From the NCBI RefSeq assembly GCF_001509485.1, contig NZ_LLZI01000233.1, forward strand, positions 1-54,053: a DNA stretch of 54,053 bases. Reading direction: 5' to 3'. This document shows positions 17,489 through 27,453 of this stretch, piece after piece. The translations under genes and the position numbers were made by a program. How positions within the stretch are numbered: position 1 is the first letter of the stretch; the number at the start of each line of letters is the position of its first letter. The notes below the pieces were generated by a model. It saw only the letters and a program-made list of their open reading frames with translations. It did not search any database and was not told the DNA's origin. The DNA is from Streptomyces sp. NRRL F-4489. Lineage in GTDB: Bacteria; Actinomycetota; Actinomycetes; Streptomycetales; Streptomycetaceae.

Positions 17489-17627
17489 GAGTTGCGTTGC
17501 GGGCACGTCTCATCGGTGCCCGCCCCTCAAGCCGGCAACCCGGCCCCGTACCTGATCCATAACCCCCCGTATCGGACGCCCGGCTTTGCCCAAAGCCATT
17601 CCATCGAGTGACCGCGCGGCTATCCGG

Positions 17628-17656
17628 CTGACGAACGCACCACCCCCAACTAGGGT
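17628..17656 (+). promoter_or_regulatory. Promoter of the M48-like gene
   Basis: CTGACG (17628-17633), 17 nt, TAGGGT (17651-17656). This is close to the Streptomyces housekeeping consensus TTGACR-N17-18-TAGRRT. The predicted start lies near 17663. Confidence 0.6.
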
Positions 17657-17865
17657 GCCGCGCAAGCGTCCTGCGGTCGCGGTGCCGGTTCCCGGCGCGG
17701 CTGCCACGGCGGCGTCCGGCAACTGGCTCACCGGCATTGCGATGTCAGTGGCGGGTGCCACAGTGGGTGGGGAGCGGGAGTGGCCCGCCCGCACACCGCA
17801 CGACCGTCGTCCGACCGTCCCGTGTTCTCTCCGCTCCACCCGGACCGCAGGGGGTGTACAGGCTC

Positions 17866-19836
17866 GTGACCAGCCCGGAAACAGGCGTCCTCGCGGCGCG
17901 TGCCCGCGCCCTGGCGGTGCTGCGCGTCCGCGGCCGGGCGCTCGCCCTCGCCCTGCTGCCCGCCGCGGTCACGGTGGTGCTGCTCGCCGGCGGCGCCACC
18001 GGCCGGCTCGGCACCGGCGGCGGCTGGGCGGTCGCCCGCTGGACGGCCGGCGGGCTCGCCGTCCTCGGCCTGCTGCTGGCCGCCCTGGTCTCGGTCACCG
18101 TCGCCCGGGCCCGGCCCGCGCTCAGCCCCTCCGTCCCGATCGCCGAGGAGGCCGCCCCCGACCTGTACCGCCTCGTCCGCGACCTCGCCGACCGCCTCGA
18201 CGTGCCCGCCCCCTCCGCCATAGCCCTCACCCCGGACTGCGACAGCTGGCTGGAGGACCGCACCCACCGCGCCCACGGCCCGCCGCGGTCCGCCCGCAGG
18301 GGCGGCCGCCGGGCGCCCGAGGCCCCGGTCCTGGTCATCGGCTCGCCGTTCCTGTGGTGGATGCGGGTCGCCGAGCTGCGCGCCCTGCTGGCCCCCGTCG
18401 TCGCCGGCACCGGCCCGTCCGCGCATCCCGACATAGCCGCCGCCCGCCGCTTCCTGCGCGGGCTGGACGCGGCCGTCGCGCTGCCCGCCCGGGCCCGGGG
18501 CCCGCTGCGCGCGCTGCCGCTGCGCTTCGTCGGCCGGGTGGCCCGGCTGCTGCTGGGCGCCGCCCGCGAGCACGCCGCCCTCATGGAGCGCGGGGTCGCG
18601 GCCGCCGCGTCCGAGCGCGCCCAGGGCGTCGACTACGGCCTGCGGATCGTCGCCCAGGAGCAGGTCGGCCTGGCGTACGCGGGCTGGGACCGCCTGCTGA
18701 CCCGGGTCGCGCTGCCCGCCTGGCGGATGGGCCGCTGGCCCTCCCGGCTGGACGCCGGCGTGGTCTCCGCGCTCACCGAGCTGTCCCGCCGCGACCGCCT
18801 CGCCGAGGGCTTCGCCTCCCGCCTCGGCGAGCGGCCCGCCTGCGATCTGCTGGAGGAGCCCGGCGCCATCGACCGCGCCGCCTCCCTGCTGGCCGCCCGG
18901 CTCTTCCACGGCGGCCCGGCCGAGCCCGGCCCCGACTGGTCCCCGGTCGGCTGGCAGCAGTATCCGCAGGAGATCGTGGACCGCAAATGGCGCCTGGAGG
19001 CCGCCCGGCTCCACCGCGTCCTGGACGAGCTCCCGCTGACCGCCCCGCCCGAGCCCGGCCGGGACACCGCCCCCGGCCGGGAGGCCGCCCCCGCCGCCCC
19101 GGGCCGCGCCCCCGGCCACCCGGCGCCCGCCGCCGCGTCCCCGGAGGCCGCGCCCCTGGCCGCGTCCCCTGAAGCCGCCCCCGCCGCCCCCCGCCATCCG
19201 GCCGCCGCCACGGTCCCGCCCCTGACGTACGCCGGTGCCCGCTCCCGTACGCCCGCCGCGCACCACCCCGGCGCCCTCGGCCCCGACCGGCCCGGCCGCC
19301 CCGACGAGACCGCCCCGGCGCCCGCCACCACCGCGCCCGCCCCGCCGCCCGAGCCTGACGACGGCCCCGCCGGCCCGACCCTCGCCCGGGTCATCGACCG
19401 CCTCACCCGCGACGCCCGGACCGGCGATCTGCTGGCCGCCCGGCTGGGCGCCGAGGTCGCCCGCGAGGAGCGCGAGGAGGCCGCCCGCCAGGCCGCCCGC
19501 GGCCGCGCCGCCCGCTCCGGCGCCCAGGACGCCCCCTGGGGCGACGGCACCGCCGACGGCGGTCTGCCGCTCTTCCCCCCGCAGCCGCCCCGCACCGCCC
19601 GCGAGCTGCTCGCCGACCACGTCACCGCCATGGTCTGCTGCGCCGCCGTGGACACCGCCGGCGCCGCCCCCGGCCTGGACTGGCTCGACGGCCCCGCCCT
19701 CCTGGTGGACGGCACCCGCCGCGCCGATCTGGGCCGCCCGGTGCTCAGCCTGGTCGACGACGGCGACGCCGAACCGCTCCGCGGCTGGCTCCACCGCGTC
19801 GGCGTGCGCCCGGAGAAGCCGGTCCGGCTGGTCTGA
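17866..19836 (+). CDS. Degenerate M48-peptidase-like membrane protein
   Basis: A 656-residue protein. Two N-terminal hydrophobic segments (LALALLPAAVTVVLLAGG and GLAVLGLLLAALVSVTVARA) are followed by the M48-type preamble DLYRLVRDLADRLDVPAP and a strand VLVIGSPFLWWMRVAELRAL. M48 enzymes then have the zinc motif HELGH; here the text continues LAPVVAGTGP, so the zinc site is lost. A cytoplasmic-type helical part (ALMERGVAAAASERAQGVDY) and a long Pro/Ala low-complexity linker (about 390-500) precede a C-terminal helical domain. I read it as a catalytically dead peptidase homologue; its role is unknown. Start 17866 has GCAGGGGG about 10 nt upstream; 17854 is an alternative. A 178-nt spacer separates it from the next gene. 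Confidence 0.75.
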   Translation: MTSPETGVLAARARALAVLRVRGRALALALLPAAVTVVLLAGGATGRLGTGGGWAVARWTAGGLAVLGLLLAALVSVTVARARPALSPSVPIAEEAAPDLYRLVRDLADRLDVPAPSAIALTPDCDSWLEDRTHRAHGPPRSARRGGRRAPEAPVLVIGSPFLWWMRVAELRALLAPVVAGTGPSAHPDIAAARRFLRGLDAAVALPARARGPLRALPLRFVGRVARLLLGAAREHAALMERGVAAAASERAQGVDYGLRIVAQEQVGLAYAGWDRLLTRVALPAWRMGRWPSRLDAGVVSALTELSRRDRLAEGFASRLGERPACDLLEEPGAIDRAASLLAARLFHGGPAEPGPDWSPVGWQQYPQEIVDRKWRLEAARLHRVLDELPLTAPPEPGRDTAPGREAAPAAPGRAPGHPAPAAASPEAAPLAASPEAAPAAPRHPAAATVPPLTYAGARSRTPAAHHPGALGPDRPGRPDETAPAPATTAPAPPPEPDDGPAGPTLARVIDRLTRDARTGDLLAARLGAEVAREEREEAARQAARGRAARSGAQDAPWGDGTADGGLPLFPPQPPRTARELLADHVTAMVCCAAVDTAGAAPGLDWLDGPALLVDGTRRADLGRPVLSLVDDGDAEPLRGWLHRVGVRPEKPVRLV

Positions 19837-19882
19837 CCGCCGCCCGCCCGGCGCGGCGGCCCGGCTGAATGTTCCCTTCCAG

Positions 19883-19912
19883 TTCGTGCTTCGGGGCAAG
19901 GGCACCTAAATT
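19883..19912 (+). promoter_or_regulatory. Candidate promoter of the DMFase-like gene
   Basis: TTCGTG (19883-19888), 18 nt, TAAATT (19907-19912), in a locally AT-richer spacer. Confidence 0.4.
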
Positions 19913-20014
19913 CACGACGAAGGGTGACGAAGTGGGTGCGTAATGTGATGTGCTGGGGGATGGGTAAGGCCCGGTCGGCCGCGGCCATTGGGGGACGCGG
20001 GAGGGGAGTGGAAG

Positions 20015-21496
20015 GTGGCGACGGAACAGATCAGGCGCTGGGAGTCGGGTGCCCTCGCCCACGCGGTCACGGACCCGTTCGGCCAGGGCCCGCTGCCCTG
20101 GCTGCGCGGCAGCGAGAACTACTTCGACTCCGGCCGGATCATCCCCTGGTACGTCGACCCGTCGGTCGCCCACGGCGATCTGCGGCTGCCCGCGCCGCGC
20201 AAGCACAACGGCCCGCGCACCGCCGACGACGTCCACCGCCAGATCAAGGGCTTCGCCGTCCCCGGCGCGGTGGCCCCCGGGGAGGCCATCGACTTCCGGG
20301 TCTCGGTCGACCCCCCGCAGGCGTTCAGCATCGACGTCTACCGCATCGGCCACTACGCCGGGGCCGGCGCCGCCAAGATCACCACCAGCCCCCGCCTGGC
20401 CGGCATCGTCCAGCCCGCCCCGCTGCTCGTCGGCCGCACGGTCTCCTGCCACCACTGGTGGCTCTCCTGGCGCCTCCAGGTCCCCGCGTACTGGCGGCTC
20501 GGCGCCTACGTCGCCGTCCTGACCACCGCCGACGGCCGCTACCGCTCCCACATCCCCTTCACCGTCCGCGACGACGAGCCCGCCGACCTCCTCCTGCTGC
20601 TCCCCGACATCACCTGGCAGGCGTACAACCTCTACCCCGAGGACGGCCGCACCGGCGCCAGCCTCTACCACGCCTGGGACGAGAAGGGCGCCCTCCTCGG
20701 CGAGCAGGACGCCGCCACCACCGTCTCCTTCGACCGCCCCTACGCGGGCGCCGGCCTCCCCCTCCACGTCGGCCACGCCTACGACTTCATCCGCTGGGCC
20801 GAGCGCTACGGCTACGACCTCGCCTACGCCGACGCCCGCGATCTGCACGCCGGCCGGGTCGACGCCACCCGCTACCGCGGCCTGGTCTTCCCCGGCCACG
20901 ACGAATACTGGTCGGTCCCCATGCGCCGCACGGTCGCGGCCGCCCGGGACGCCGGCACGTCCCTGGTCTTCCTCTCCGCCAACACCATGTACTGGCAGGT
21001 CGAGCTGGCCCCCTCGCCGGCCGGCCCGGACTCCCTGCTCAGCTGCCGCAAACGCCAGGGCCCCGGCCGCCCCGCCCTCTGGCGCGAGCTGGGCGAGCCG
21101 GAGCAGCGGCTGATGGGCATCCAGTACGCCGGCCGGGTCCCCGAGCCCGCCCCCCTGGTCGTCCGCAACGCCGGCCACTGGCTGTGGGAGGCCACCGGCG
21201 CCCACGAGGGCGACGAGCTGCCCGGCCTGGTCGCCGGCGAGGCCGACCGCTACTTCCCGCGCACCAGCCTCCCCGAGCACACCCGCCGCATCCTGCTCGC
21301 GCACTCCCCGTACCGCGACGGCGAGGGCGCCCGCCGCCACCAGGAGACCTCGCTCTACCGCGCGCCCAGCGGCGCCCTGGTCTTCGCCTCCGGCACGTTC
21401 GCCTGGTCCCCGGCCCTGGACCGCCCCGGCCACGTCGACCAGCGCGTCCAGCGCGCCACCGCCAACCTCCTCGACCGCATCTGCAAACGCGACTGA
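20015..21496 (+). CDS. N,N-dimethylformamidase beta-subunit-like protein
   Basis: A 493-residue protein resembling the large (beta) subunit of N,N-dimethylformamidase. It has the beta-sandwich-like stretch GFAVPGAVAPGEAIDFRVSV with DVYRIGHYAGAGAAKIT, then ITWQAYNLYPEDGRTGASLY and GLVFPGHDEYWSVPMRRTV, with His/Asp/Glu candidates for the mononuclear iron site, followed by VFLSANTMYWQVEL. No small subunit gene is adjacent and no signal peptide is visible. True substrate is unknown; family proteins in Streptomyces are widespread and mostly uncharacterised. The GTG at 20015 has GGGAGGGGAG upstream; a TTG at 19988 is possible. It is followed by purC after 134 nt. Confidence 0.8.
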   Translation: MATEQIRRWESGALAHAVTDPFGQGPLPWLRGSENYFDSGRIIPWYVDPSVAHGDLRLPAPRKHNGPRTADDVHRQIKGFAVPGAVAPGEAIDFRVSVDPPQAFSIDVYRIGHYAGAGAAKITTSPRLAGIVQPAPLLVGRTVSCHHWWLSWRLQVPAYWRLGAYVAVLTTADGRYRSHIPFTVRDDEPADLLLLLPDITWQAYNLYPEDGRTGASLYHAWDEKGALLGEQDAATTVSFDRPYAGAGLPLHVGHAYDFIRWAERYGYDLAYADARDLHAGRVDATRYRGLVFPGHDEYWSVPMRRTVAAARDAGTSLVFLSANTMYWQVELAPSPAGPDSLLSCRKRQGPGRPALWRELGEPEQRLMGIQYAGRVPEPAPLVVRNAGHWLWEATGAHEGDELPGLVAGEADRYFPRTSLPEHTRRILLAHSPYRDGEGARRHQETSLYRAPSGALVFASGTFAWSPALDRPGHVDQRVQRATANLLDRICKRD

Positions 21497-21630
21497 CCCC
21501 CGGGGCCCGGCCCGCCCGCCCCGGAGCCCGCGCCTCCGCCCGACGCCGCCGGCCCGACCCTGCGGCGGAGCCACCGCCCCGCGTACGGGAGAATCACCCC
21601 GACTCCTGGATCAACCTACGCGGAGGCAGC

Positions 21631-22530
21631 GTGTCCGGATTCGTAGAAAAGCCCGAGCCCGTGCAGGTCCCGGGGCTCACCCACCTGCACACCGGCAAGG
21701 TCCGCGACCTCTACCGGACCGCCGGCGGCGACCTCGTCATGGTCGCCAGCGACCGGCTGTCGGCGTACGACTGGGTGCTCCCCACCGAGATCCCCGACAA
21801 GGGCCGGGTGCTGACGCAGCTGTCCCTGTGGTGGTTCGACCAGCTCGCCGACCTGGCCCCGCACCACGTCCTGTCCACCGAGCTGCCCGAGGGCGCCCCC
21901 GCCGACTGGGCCGGCCGCACCCTGGTCTGCCGCTCGCTGGCCATGGTCCCGGTGGAGTGCGTGGCCCGCGGCTACCTCACCGGCTCCGGCCTCGCCGAGT
22001 ACCGCGAGTCCCGCACGGTCTGCGGGCTGGCGCTGCCCGAGGGCCTGACCGACGGCTCCGAACTCCCCGCGCCGATCTTCACCCCGGCCACCAAGGCCGC
22101 CGTCGGCGACCACGACGAGAACGTCTCCTACGAGGAGGTCGCCCGGCAGATCGGCGCCGACACCGCCGCCCGGCTCCGCCAGCTGACCCTCGCCGTCTAC
22201 TCCCGGGCCCGCGACATCGCGCGCGAGCGCGGTCTGATCCTCGCCGACACCAAGTTCGAGTTCGGCTTCGACGGCGACCGGCTGGTGCTGGCCGACGAGG
22301 TCCTCACACCGGACTCCTCGCGCTTCTGGCCCGCCGACCGGTGGCAGCCCGGCCGCCCCCAGCCGTCCTTCGACAAGCAGTACGTCCGCGACTGGCTGAC
22401 CTCGCCGGACGCCGGCTGGGACCGCACCGGCGAGCTGCCCCCGCCGCCCCTTCCGCCGGAGGTCGTCGACCGCACCCGCGCCAAGTACGTCGAGGCGTAC
22501 GAGCGCCTGACCGGCCTGCCCTGGTCCTGA
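21631..22530 (+). CDS. purC: SAICAR synthetase
   Basis: Phosphoribosylaminoimidazole-succinocarboxamide synthase, which ligates aspartate to CAIR; 299 residues, the long bacterial form. Motifs are GKVRDLYRTAGGDLVMVASD (nucleotide-binding start), SAYDWVLPTEIPDKGRVLT, VECVARGYLTGSG, PATKAAVGDHDENVSY, LADTKFEFGFDGD and the terminal DSSRFWPADRW. CGGAGG is 4-9 nt before the GTG. It is followed after 13 nt by a perfect 14-bp terminator, so it is a transcription unit separate from the tRNA-Gly genes that run the other way. Confidence 0.97.
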   Translation: MSGFVEKPEPVQVPGLTHLHTGKVRDLYRTAGGDLVMVASDRLSAYDWVLPTEIPDKGRVLTQLSLWWFDQLADLAPHHVLSTELPEGAPADWAGRTLVCRSLAMVPVECVARGYLTGSGLAEYRESRTVCGLALPEGLTDGSELPAPIFTPATKAAVGDHDENVSYEEVARQIGADTAARLRQLTLAVYSRARDIARERGLILADTKFEFGFDGDRLVLADEVLTPDSSRFWPADRWQPGRPQPSFDKQYVRDWLTSPDAGWDRTGELPPPPLPPEVVDRTRAKYVEAYERLTGLPWS

Positions 22531-22543
22531 GCGGAGAGACGCG

Positions 22544-22577
22544 AAAGGCCCCGGTCCGACGAGGACCGGGGCCTTTT
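22544..22577. terminator. Rho-independent terminator of purC
   Basis: A perfect 14-bp stem (22544-22557 with 22563-22576) and a GACGA loop followed by TTTTCTC context on the + strand. On the - strand the AAA/TTT end also serves the converging tRNA-Gly gene. Confidence 0.9.
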
Positions 22578-22582
22578 CTCTG

Positions 22583-22655
22583 AGCGGACGACGAGGCTCG
22601 AACTCGCGACCTCAACCTTGGCAAGGTTGCGCTCTACCAACTGAGCTACGTCCGC
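22583..22655 (-). tRNA. tRNA-Gly (anticodon GCC)
   Basis: 73 nt. The acceptor stem GCGGACG/CGTCCGC, the D-arm TAGCTCAGTTGGTAGAGC, the anticodon loop TTGCCAA (GCC) closed by CAACC/GGTTG, and the T-arm GTTCGAGCC are all present. CCA is not encoded. The second copy at 23082-23154 is identical. Confidence 0.97.
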
Positions 22656-23042
22656 ATGCTCCGTGCGCGGGCTTCCGTTCCGGTCGCCACCGCGCGGTGC
22701 GAGCCCTACTATAGCCAACTTCCCGGCCCCGGACGCACGCCTTCGCCCACGGCCCCGGGCCCGGCCCCGCAGGCGCGCCGCCCCGGCACCCCGCGCTCGC
22801 CGCCGGCCCGCTCTCCCCGGCCCGCCGCCGCCCGCCCCAATTCCGGCCCCGCACCGGCCGTTTCGCCCGCGCGCTGGCGGCCCGCATCCCGGCGCACGAC
22901 TCCGGCCCCGCCGCGCCCCGCTCCCGCCGCCACCGCCGGCGCTGTGTCCCTCACCACACCGACCGCGCGCGGGCACCACATCCACCACTCACAGGCGCGA
23001 TACCCACCCCGCACCCGGGAATCCGAACACCCCGGAAATGAC
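22656..23042. other. Non-coding spacer between two tRNA-Gly genes
   Basis: 387 nt, Pro/Ala-codon-like GC filler without a supported gene. On the - strand a TATAGT -10-like hexamer (22708-22713) lies about 50 nt upstream of the first tRNA-Gly and is the likely promoter of that copy. Confidence 0.5.
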
Positions 23043-23074
23043 AAAGACCCCGATCCATCAGGACCGGGGCCTTT
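23043..23074 (-). terminator. Terminator of tRNA-Gly copy 2
   Basis: The stem pairs 23046-23056 with 23061-23071 around ATCA. As - strand RNA two positions are G-U pairs, so the stem is continuous; on the + strand they would be A/C mismatches. It therefore acts for the - strand tRNA genes. Confidence 0.7.
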
Positions 23075-23081
23075 TCTCTTG

Positions 23082-23154
23082 AGCGGACGACGAGGCTCGA
23101 ACTCGCGACCTCAACCTTGGCAAGGTTGCGCTCTACCAACTGAGCTACGTCCGC
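23082..23154 (-). tRNA. tRNA-Gly (anticodon GCC), second copy
   Basis: 73 nt, identical to the copy at 22583-22655 and also followed by a GACCCCGGTCC-type terminator. It lies 73 nt downstream of tRNA-Gly(UCC) and may be co-transcribed with it. Confidence 0.97.
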
Positions 23155-23227
23155 AGGCATCCACTCGGCTTTCACCAGTGGCGCGACAGCTACTCTACCT
23201 GATCCTTCGGACCGGTAGAACTGCCAG

Positions 23228-23299
23228 AGCGGGTGACAGGGATTGCACACTGCGCCTCCCCCTTGGAAAGGGGGCGCTCTACTACTGAGCTACACCCGC
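23228..23299 (-). tRNA. tRNA-Gly (anticodon TCC)
   Basis: 72 nt. The acceptor GCGGGTG/CACCCGC, the anticodon loop TTTCCAA (UCC) closed by CCCCC/GGGGG, and the T-arm GTGCAATCC are present. It reads GGA/GGG codons. It differs from the two GCC genes, so it is a distinct isoacceptor. Confidence 0.93.
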
Positions 23300-23419
23300 G
23301 TGACTCCTCGGGGCCCGGCCTTCCGGCCTCGCCCCTCGGCGTGCTCCAGACTCTAGCTGATCAGTAGGGGTGCTGTGCAAGTCGGCGGTGTGCGGACCCG
23401 CGGACGTCAGGCAAGTCGG

Positions 23420-23740
23420 TTAGTCATTGGCCGCGTTGAAGGCTTCGTAGACCTTCTTGGGGATGCGGCCGCGGGGCGGGACGTCCATGTGGTGGGAGCG
23501 GGCCCAGGCGCGGACGGCCGCGGGGTCGGCGGTCACCGCGGTCCGGTGGAACGCCTTGCCCGAGCGGGCCCGCTTGCGGCCGGCCTCCAGGTACGGAGCG
23601 AGAGCACCGCGCAGTTTCTTCGCATTGGCGGGATTGAGGTCGATCTCGTACGACTTCCCGTCCAAACCGAAGATGACCGTCTCTGCGGCTTCTCCTCCGT
23701 CGATGTCATCGGAGAGCGTCACTACTACGCGCTGCGCCAC
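23420..23740 (-). CDS. lsrL: Lsr2-family nucleoid-associated protein (Lsr2 paralogue)
   Basis: A 106-residue H-NS-like xenogeneic silencer. The N-terminal beta-hairpin and helix (AQRVVVTLSDDIDGGEAAET, VIFGLDGKSYEIDLNPANA, KKLRGALAPYLEAGRK) form the oligomerisation domain. A basic linker leads to the DNA-binding domain with AAVRAWARSHHMDVPPRGRI and the AT-hook-like PRGRIPK. Its location directly upstream of purSQL matches what I recall for LsrL (SCO4076) rather than the main Lsr2 of S. coelicolor. The GTG at 23738-23740 has AAAGGA upstream; longer frames lack similarity. It is divergent from purS across an AT-rich spacer. Confidence 0.93.
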   Translation of the reverse strand: MAQRVVVTLSDDIDGGEAAETVIFGLDGKSYEIDLNPANAKKLRGALAPYLEAGRKRARSGKAFHRTAVTADPAAVRAWARSHHMDVPPRGRIPKKVYEAFNAAND

Positions 23741-24039
23741 GGATATCGGTCCTTTCGTGGAGCTACCCCTTGTTGACATGGGGTGATGCTCCGGATCCGG
23801 CTGATTGGGATCAATGCTTTTTCATTTGTACAGCGATGGGCATTGCATTGTGAAGCCCATTTAATTTCGTCCGCGTGTCCTGCCGCAATCCGGCCCCCCG
23901 TTCTTTTCGCAGATTTTTCCTGCCGGGGCCGGCGCCGATACCCGGCCGTGATCCGGCACACCGTATATCTATGCGCGTAGATTTTCGAACACGGTACTGT
24001 GAGGTCACCGCCTTACGCACCACACCACCGGGAGTGCCA
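23741..24039. other. AT-rich divergent spacer between lsrL and purS
   Basis: 299 nt, clearly richer in A+T than the rest of the window around 23800-23900. It contains the inverted repeats ATGGGC/GCCCAT (23836-23841, 23855-23860) and ACCCC/GGGGT around the sequence TTGTTGACAT. A TACTGT -10-like element for purS lies at 23995-24000. AT-rich DNA is the preferred target of Lsr2 proteins, so autoregulation and purS control are plausible. Confidence 0.5.
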
Positions 24040-24303
24040 GTGGCACGCGTCGTAGTCGACGTCATGCTCAAGCCGGAGATCCTCGACCCGCAGGGGCAGG
24101 CGGTGCAGCGCGCACTGCCACGCCTGGGCTTCGAGGGGATCGCCGATGTCCGTCAGGGCAAGCGTTTCGAACTTGAGGTGGAGGGCCCCCTCGACGAGGC
24201 CGCCCTCGCCCGCATCCATGAGATGGCCGGGACCTTCCTCGCCAACACCGTGATCGAGGACTTCACCGTCCGGGTCGACGACGCCGTGCGGGCGGAGTCA
24301 TGA
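24040..24303 (+). CDS. purS: FGAM synthetase subunit PurS
   Basis: Small bridging subunit (87 residues) of the three-part formylglycinamidine ribonucleotide synthetase; it docks the glutaminase PurQ to PurL. Typical features are [40 protein letters not shown] and [10 protein letters not shown]. The GTG follows GGGAG by 7 nt. An in-frame ATG at 23971 exists but would add an atypical extension. The stop overlaps purQ as ATGA. Confidence 0.95.
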   Translation: MARVVVDVMLKPEILDPQGQAVQRALPRLGFEGIADVRQGKRFELEVEGPLDEAALARIHEMAGTFLANTVIEDFTVRVDDAVRAES

Positions 24304-25003
24304 CCGCTCGGGTCGGGGTCGTCACCTTCCCCGGCACGCTCGACGACCGCGACACCCAGCGCGCGGTCCGGGCGGCGGGGGCCGAGGCGGTGCCGCTGTG
24401 GCACCGCGACAAGGACCTCCACCAGGTCGACGCCGTGGTCCTGCCCGGCGGCTTCTCGTACGGCGACTACCTGCGGGCCGGGGCGATCTCCCGGTTCTCG
24501 CCGGTGATGGAGACCGTGCTCGAACAGGCCCGCGCCGGGATGCCGGTGCTCGGCATCTGCAACGGCTTCCAGGTGCTCACCGAGACCCACCTGCTGCCGG
24601 GCGCGATGCTGCGCAACAATCACCTGCATTTCCTCTGCCGCGACCAGAAGCTGCGGGTGGAGAACGCCGCCACCGCCTGGACCGCCGACTACGCCGAGGG
24701 CCAGGAGATCAGCATTCCGCTGAAGAACATCGACGGCCGCTATGTCGCCGACGAGCGGACGCTGGACATGCTGGAGGCCGAGGGCCGGGTGGCCTTCCGC
24801 TACGCGACCGGCGGCCCGGCCGCCGAGGGCTACGGAAACCCCAACGGCTCGCTCCGCGACATCGCCGGCATCACCAATGAGGCGGGCAATGTCGTCGGCC
24901 TGATGCCGCACCCCGAGCACGCCGTCGAGCCGCTGATCGGCACCGGCCGCACCGACGGGCTCGGATTCTTCACCTCGATCCTCAAGAAGCTGGTCAACGT
25001 CTG

Positions 25004-25004
<1 letters not shown>
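24300..25004 (+). CDS. purQ: FGAM synthetase glutaminase subunit PurQ
   Basis: A 234-residue class I glutamine amidotransferase supplying ammonia to PurL. The nucleophile Cys lies in [11 protein letters not shown] near residue 87, and the catalytic His/Glu in [11 protein letters not shown] near residue 210. The N-terminus [20 protein letters not shown] and the [17 protein letters not shown] block are family hallmarks. It starts inside the purS stop and its own stop overlaps the purL ATG by one base, so the three subunits are coupled. Confidence 0.97.
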
Positions 25005-27289
<2,285 letters not shown>

Positions 27290-27317
27290 TTCCGGCCCCC
27301 TTGTACGGCTGAGGGAG

Positions 27318-27345
27318 CGGCCCGCCAGGAGTGCCCGGCGGGCCG
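27318..27345 (+). terminator. Terminator of purSQL
   Basis: CGGCCCGCC (27318-27326) pairs with GGCGGGCCG (27337-27345) across a 10-nt loop, 28 nt after the purL stop. Confidence 0.65.
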
Positions 27346-27392
27346 TTCCGGCTTTCCGGTCCCGCTTCCGGTCCCGCGCTCCCACGGGTGGG

Positions 27393-27421
27393 TTGATCGT
27401 CATTACGTAACTACGTAATCT
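27393..27421 (+). promoter_or_regulatory. Strong promoter with an 18-bp palindromic operator in the spacer
   Basis: TTGATC (27393-27398) and TAATCT (27416-27421) are separated by 17 nt, nearly the housekeeping consensus. The spacer and -10 overlap ATTACGTAACTACGTAAT (27402-27419), 8-bp perfect arms around AC. A dimeric repressor of MarR, TetR or PadR type would block polymerase directly. It drives the M23 gene. Confidence 0.7.
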
Positions 27422-27453
27422 GGAGGCGACCGGCCGACCACAGGGGGAACGTC

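Larger units (their letters stand above)
17389..17865. other. Non-coding spacer between purD and the M48-like gene
   Basis: A stretch of 477 nt in which I support no gene. It holds the GGGGCATATG inverted repeat, a good promoter (17628-17656) and, near 17742-17767, an imperfect palindrome around GTCAGTGGC and GTGCCACAG. The leader of the next gene would be about 200 nt. Confidence 0.6.

Noticed and set aside
19924..21630. Upstream extension of the purC frame through the DMFase-like gene
   Set aside because: purC starts at the GTG with a ribosome site; the upstream frame is a shadow of the overlapping gene.
23773..23778. TTGACA in the lsrL/purS spacer as a -35 element
   Set aside because: No -10-like hexamer lies 16-19 nt downstream on the + strand, and it is inside the lsrL leader.
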